64,000 bases of DNA from Streptomyces sp. ADI96-02 (GTDB taxonomy: Bacteria; Actinomycetota; Actinomycetes; Streptomycetales; Streptomycetaceae): the NCBI RefSeq assembly GCF_003846185.1, contig NZ_ML123034.1, forward strand, positions 6,483,726 to 6,547,725. The letters are read 5' to 3'. Below are positions 61,206 to 64,000 of the stretch, piece by piece (position 1 is the first letter of the stretch; every line of letters begins with the position of its first letter). The position numbers and the translations under genes are program-made. The notes beneath the pieces were generated by a model. That model had not been told where the DNA came from. It did not search any database and saw only the letters and a list, made by a program, of their open reading frames with translations.

Positions 61206-62426
61206 ATGCCCGGAGTCTCCGCCCCCGTCATCAAGGCCCCCGTCGTCAAGCTCGTGCAGCGCACCACCGAACCCGCGGGCGTGCAGACGCTGCGCTCGAC
61301 CGCCGCCGCCGTCATCGCCTACTCCCTCGCGGTGGCGCTGCTGCCCCAGCCGGCGCCGCTCACCGCACCCCTCACCGCGCTCCTCGTCGTCCAGGTGACC
61401 CTCTACGCCACCCTCACCACCGGTATCCGCCGTGTGAACTCCGTCGTCGTCGGCGTGCTCATCGCCATCGGCTTCAGCGCCCTGGTGGAACTGAGCTGGT
61501 GGAGCCTCGGGCTCACCATCTTCACCTCGCTGCTGATCGGCCGGCTGGTGCGGGTGGACGAGTTCGTGCCCGAGGTGGCGATCAGCGCGATGCTCGTCCT
61601 CGGCGTCTCCCAGGTCGCCGACACGGCCTGGGAGCGGGTGTGGGAGACGCTGATCGGCGCGGTCGTGGGGCTGCTGTTCAACCTCGTCTTCGCCCCGCCC
61701 GTCTGGGTCCGCTCGGCGGGCTCCTCCATCGTCGGGCTGGCCGACCGGATGGGGGACATGCTCCGCGGCATGGGCCAGGAGGTCGCCGGGAACATCCCCG
61801 TGTCCCGGGCGGCGGCCCGGCTGCACGAGGCCCGCAGGCTCGACCACGACATCGTCGAGGTGGACGCCTCGCTGCGGCAGGCGGAGGAGAGTCTCACCCT
61901 CAACCCCAGGGTGAGACAGGGGCTGCTGTACCGGGTCGTCCTGCGCACCGGACTGGACACCCTGGAGATCTGCGCCGTCGTCGTACGGGTCCTGTCCCGC
62001 ACGCTCACCGACCTCGCGAAGGCCCGCACCGAGGAGGAGCTGTTCCCGGCCGATGTGGCCGCCCCGCTCCGGCAGTTGTTCGGCCATCTCGCGGACGCCG
62101 TCGAGAGCTTCGCCGAACTGGTGACGACCCCGCTGGCCGCCGACGGCGAGGCGGCCGAGGACCGGCTCGCCGAAGCCCTCACCCGCAGCCGGGCCTCCCG
62201 CGACCTCGTCGCCGACCTGCTGCTGGAGGACGTCCAGGAGCACCCGCGCCAGTGGCAGCTGCACGGGGCCCTGCTCGCCGAGGTCGACCGGGTGCTGGCC
62301 GAGCTGGACACCGACGAGCGGGCGAAGCGGCTGGGCGAGGAGCTGGACCGGCGGTCCGCCGAGGTGCACGACCGCCGGCCCCGGCTGAGCGCGCTGCGCC
62401 GTCGGCTGGGCCGCCGGGCCGCCTGA
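61206..62426 (+). CDS. FUSC/aromatic acid exporter-like membrane protein
   Basis: 406-aa protein. The N-terminal half (about 25-175) has five to six membrane helices (LRSTAAAVIAYSLAVALL, TALLVVQVTLYATLTTGI, VNSVVVGVLIAIGFSALVEL, LGLTIFTSLLIGRL, TLIGAVVGLLFNLVFAPP), typical of FUSC/ArAE proteins. The C-terminal half is soluble and helical with many charged residues (LHEARRLDHDIVEVDASLRQAEESL). Efflux of aromatic or other acids is the family expectation; there is no direct evidence. ATG 61206 has no strong ribosome site. Confidence 0.78.
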   Translation: MPGVSAPVIKAPVVKLVQRTTEPAGVQTLRSTAAAVIAYSLAVALLPQPAPLTAPLTALLVVQVTLYATLTTGIRRVNSVVVGVLIAIGFSALVELSWWSLGLTIFTSLLIGRLVRVDEFVPEVAISAMLVLGVSQVADTAWERVWETLIGAVVGLLFNLVFAPPVWVRSAGSSIVGLADRMGDMLRGMGQEVAGNIPVSRAAARLHEARRLDHDIVEVDASLRQAEESLTLNPRVRQGLLYRVVLRTGLDTLEICAVVVRVLSRTLTDLAKARTEEELFPADVAAPLRQLFGHLADAVESFAELVTTPLAADGEAAEDRLAEALTRSRASRDLVADLLLEDVQEHPRQWQLHGALLAEVDRVLAELDTDERAKRLGEELDRRSAEVHDRRPRLSALRRRLGRRAA

Positions 62427-62544
62427 CCTTCCCGGGAGCGCGCCCGATCCGCCCGCCCCGGCGGGAGGCCGCGGGATGCGGAAGCGGCCGGTCGCTGGTT
62501 CGCTGGGGGAGACGGTCCCGTCGTCCGAGGAGCGAGGAGTGGTG

Positions 62545-62736
62545 ATGAGCGGTTCCCAGGAGCCCGCCGACCTGGCGCGGCAGATGCGTGACAAGGCCCA
62601 GCAGCTCGCCGAGGCCGCCGAGCGCGCGACAGACCCGCAGGAACGGCAGCGGCTGGAGAAGAAGTCCCGCACGATCCGGGACCGGAGCGAGCAGCAGAGC
62701 GCCATGGCCAGCGGGGACATCTACCCCGAGAAGTAG
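62545..62736 (+). CDS. Small charged helical protein (DUF6381-like)
   Basis: 63-aa protein from ATG 62545, 6 bp after GAGGAG (62533-62538); the frame extends upstream to 62476 without support. Sequence: QEPADLARQMRDKAQQLAEAAERATDPQERQRLEKKSRTIRD, a long amphipathic helix, and a short end GDIYPEK. Similar short proteins are common in Streptomyces. Function unknown. Confidence 0.65.
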   Translation: MSGSQEPADLARQMRDKAQQLAEAAERATDPQERQRLEKKSRTIRDRSEQQSAMASGDIYPEK

Positions 62737-62759
62737 CCGCCGCCTCCACGCGGCGCATT

Positions 62760-62797
62760 CCGCGACCGCCCCCGGGCCCGCCCGGAGGCGGTCGCGG
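62760..62797. terminator. Hairpin between convergent genes
   Basis: CCGCGACCGCC (62760-62770) and GGCGGTCGCGG (62787-62797) are exact complements around a 16-nt loop that can partly fold on itself (CCCGGGCCCG). The element sits between the small helical protein and the convergent PHP gene, which ends at 62848. Probable terminator. Confidence 0.6.
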
Positions 62798-62847
62798 CGG
62801 CCGTTCCGGCCCCCCGCCTCCCCGGCGCGGCGGGGCCCGACGGGGGT

Positions 62848-63855
62848 TCAGCCCGCCCACTCCAGCAGCCGGTCCGCCGTCCAGGTCGTCACCACCCGGT
62901 CGGCCGGGACCCCGCACTCCTCGGCCCGCGCGCACCCGGCCCGCTGCCAGTCGAGCTGGCCGGGCGCGTGCGCGTCCGTGTCGACCGCGAACAGGACGCC
63001 CGCCCCGACGGCCCGGCGCAGCAGCGCGCGCGGCGGGTCCAGGCGCTCCGGACGGCAGTTGATCTCCACCGCCGTGCCCGCCTCGGCACACGCCGCGAAC
63101 ACCCGGTCCGCGTCGAACCGCGACTCGGGCCGGCCGCGCCCGGAGAGCAGCCGCCCCGTGCAGTGGCCGAGCACGTCGGCCCGCGGATGGCGCACCGCCG
63201 CCTCCAGCCGCCGCGTCATCGCCGCGGGGTCCATCCGGAGCTCGGAGTGGACCGAGACCACCACCACGTCGAGCCGGTCCAGCAGCGCGGGCTCCTGGTC
63301 CAGCGATCCGTCCGACAGGATGTCGCACTCGATGCCTTTCAGCAGGCGGAACGGAGCCCACGACTCGTTGAGCCGGTCCACCACCGCGAGCTGCTCCCGC
63401 AGACGCTCCGGCGACAGCCCGCGCGCCACCGTCAGCCGCGGCGAGTGGTCCGTGAGAACCGCCCAGGCGTGGCCCAGTTCCGCGGCGGTCCGCCCCATCT
63501 CCTCGATCGGGCTGCCGCCGTCCGACCAGTCGGAGTGCACATGGCAGTCGCCCCGGATCCGCGCCAGGAGATCCCGGCCGCCCTCGACCGCCGGCGCTGC
63601 GGCGGCCTCCTTCTCCAACCGGTCCAGATAGCCGGGAACCCGGCCGGCCACCGCCTCGCGGATCACTTCGGCCGTGCGCGGTCCGATACCGGGGACCCGC
63701 TCCAGGCTCTTCGCCTCGACCCGCCGTGCCGCCTCGCCGGCCGCCATCGCGTCGACGGCGGCGGCGGCCGTGCGGAACGCCTTCACCCGGTAGGTGGTGG
63801 CCTGCGAGCGTTCGAGCAGGAACGCGATCCGCCGCAGCGCGGTGACGGGTTCCAT
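62848..63855 (-). CDS. PHP-domain phosphoesterase with N-terminal helix-hairpin-helix (PolX-like)
   Basis: 335-aa protein. ATG 63855 has GGGAGGTG upstream; the frame extends to 63978 without support. The N-terminal part resembles the polymerase-beta/PolX helix-hairpin-helix region (VTALRRIAFLLERSQATTYRVKAFRTAAAAVDAM; LERVPGIGPRTAEVI). The PHP domain (about 95-335) shows metal motifs GDCHVHSDWSDG, VLTDHSPRL, LLKGIECDILSDG, VVVSVHS, HPRADVLGHC and VDTDAHAPGQL. Nucleotidyltransferase palm motifs are missing, so it is probably a DNA-repair or phosphatase-type PHP protein. Confidence 0.85.
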   Translation of the reverse strand: MEPVTALRRIAFLLERSQATTYRVKAFRTAAAAVDAMAAGEAARRVEAKSLERVPGIGPRTAEVIREAVAGRVPGYLDRLEKEAAAAPAVEGGRDLLARIRGDCHVHSDWSDGGSPIEEMGRTAAELGHAWAVLTDHSPRLTVARGLSPERLREQLAVVDRLNESWAPFRLLKGIECDILSDGSLDQEPALLDRLDVVVVSVHSELRMDPAAMTRRLEAAVRHPRADVLGHCTGRLLSGRGRPESRFDADRVFAACAEAGTAVEINCRPERLDPPRALLRRAVGAGVLFAVDTDAHAPGQLDWQRAGCARAEECGVPADRVVTTWTADRLLEWAG

Positions 63856-64000
63856 CGGCACCTCCCGTGAAGCGTCGGCCGGGGCGGTGCGTCCGCCCGT
63901 GGAGCGTCGGAGCCGTCGAAGGACGGCGCGGCGGTCCGCCTGACCCCAGCATGGGCGCAGCGGGGCCCGGACGGCCACCGCACCCGGCCCGCCCGCCCCC

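Overview
The window is very GC-rich, with strong codon bias, GTG/TTG starts, many 4-bp ATGA/GTGA gene overlaps, an SSI-type protease inhibitor, a MelC1/MelC2 tyrosinase pair and a DmdR-type iron box. All of this points to a chromosome of Streptomyces or a close relative. No rRNA, tRNA, CRISPR array or insertion sequence is evident. All calls come from reading the sequence, without database searches.

Left part (1-13.6 kb): a siderophore-type ABC transporter operon (ATPase, lipoprotein, fused double permease; minus strand) lies behind an iron box. It is followed by a secreted subtilisin-inhibitor-like protein with Arg at P1, a DHA2 drug-exporter-like MFS protein, a PAS/GAF/PP2C/HATPase regulatory phosphatase, a secreted GH26-like glycoside hydrolase, a cytochrome P450, and melC1-melC2 ending in a perfect 29-bp hairpin.

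13.6-23.1 kb is a tightly packed eight-gene minus-strand operon for an exported polysaccharide: two GT4 glycosyltransferases, an initiating sugar-phosphate transferase, an O-antigen-polymerase-like protein, a MurJ/MviN-type flippase, a NodB-type deacetylase, a Wzz-like protein and a CelD/BcsL-type acyltransferase.

23.5-41.6 kb is mostly metabolism and stress. It holds an OpuB-type osmolyte importer whose CBS-domain ATPase is convergent with the other subunits; a peptidase; a rhodanese and a CstR-like repressor sharing an ATACCCC-TC-GGGGTAT operator; a PIG-L deacetylase; an XRE-cupin regulator; an oxidoreductase plus tandem acyl-CoA dehydrogenase operon; a plant-type glutaminyl cyclase divergent from an ATP-grasp ligase; a GNAT; a methyltransferase; an LLM oxidoreductase; an aldose epimerase; and an aldehyde dehydrogenase.

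41.8-52.1 kb is the most unusual region: a compact biosynthetic-looking cluster with no PKS or NRPS modules. It encodes a cupin, a GNAT, a stand-alone AMP-forming ligase with its own carrier protein, a TauD/clavaminate-synthase-like Fe/2-oxoglutarate oxygenase, a large PLP aminotransferase, a BtpA-family TIM-barrel protein, a double-SIS (GlmS-like) protein, a full-length glutamyl-tRNA-synthetase-like protein with altered HIGH and KMSKS motifs, and a DXD glycosyltransferase. I recognise no known pathway with this set. An aminoacyl- or glutamyl-decorated amino-sugar metabolite is an inference only.

52.2-64 kb holds a five-gene Dpp/Nik-type ABC importer, a Tat-exported phosphodiesterase-like protein, several small or unknown proteins (including a Cys-rich one), a DUF779 protein, a FUSC-like membrane protein and a PHP-domain phosphoesterase. 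Several convergent gene pairs are separated by strong inverted repeats that probably act as bidirectional terminators.
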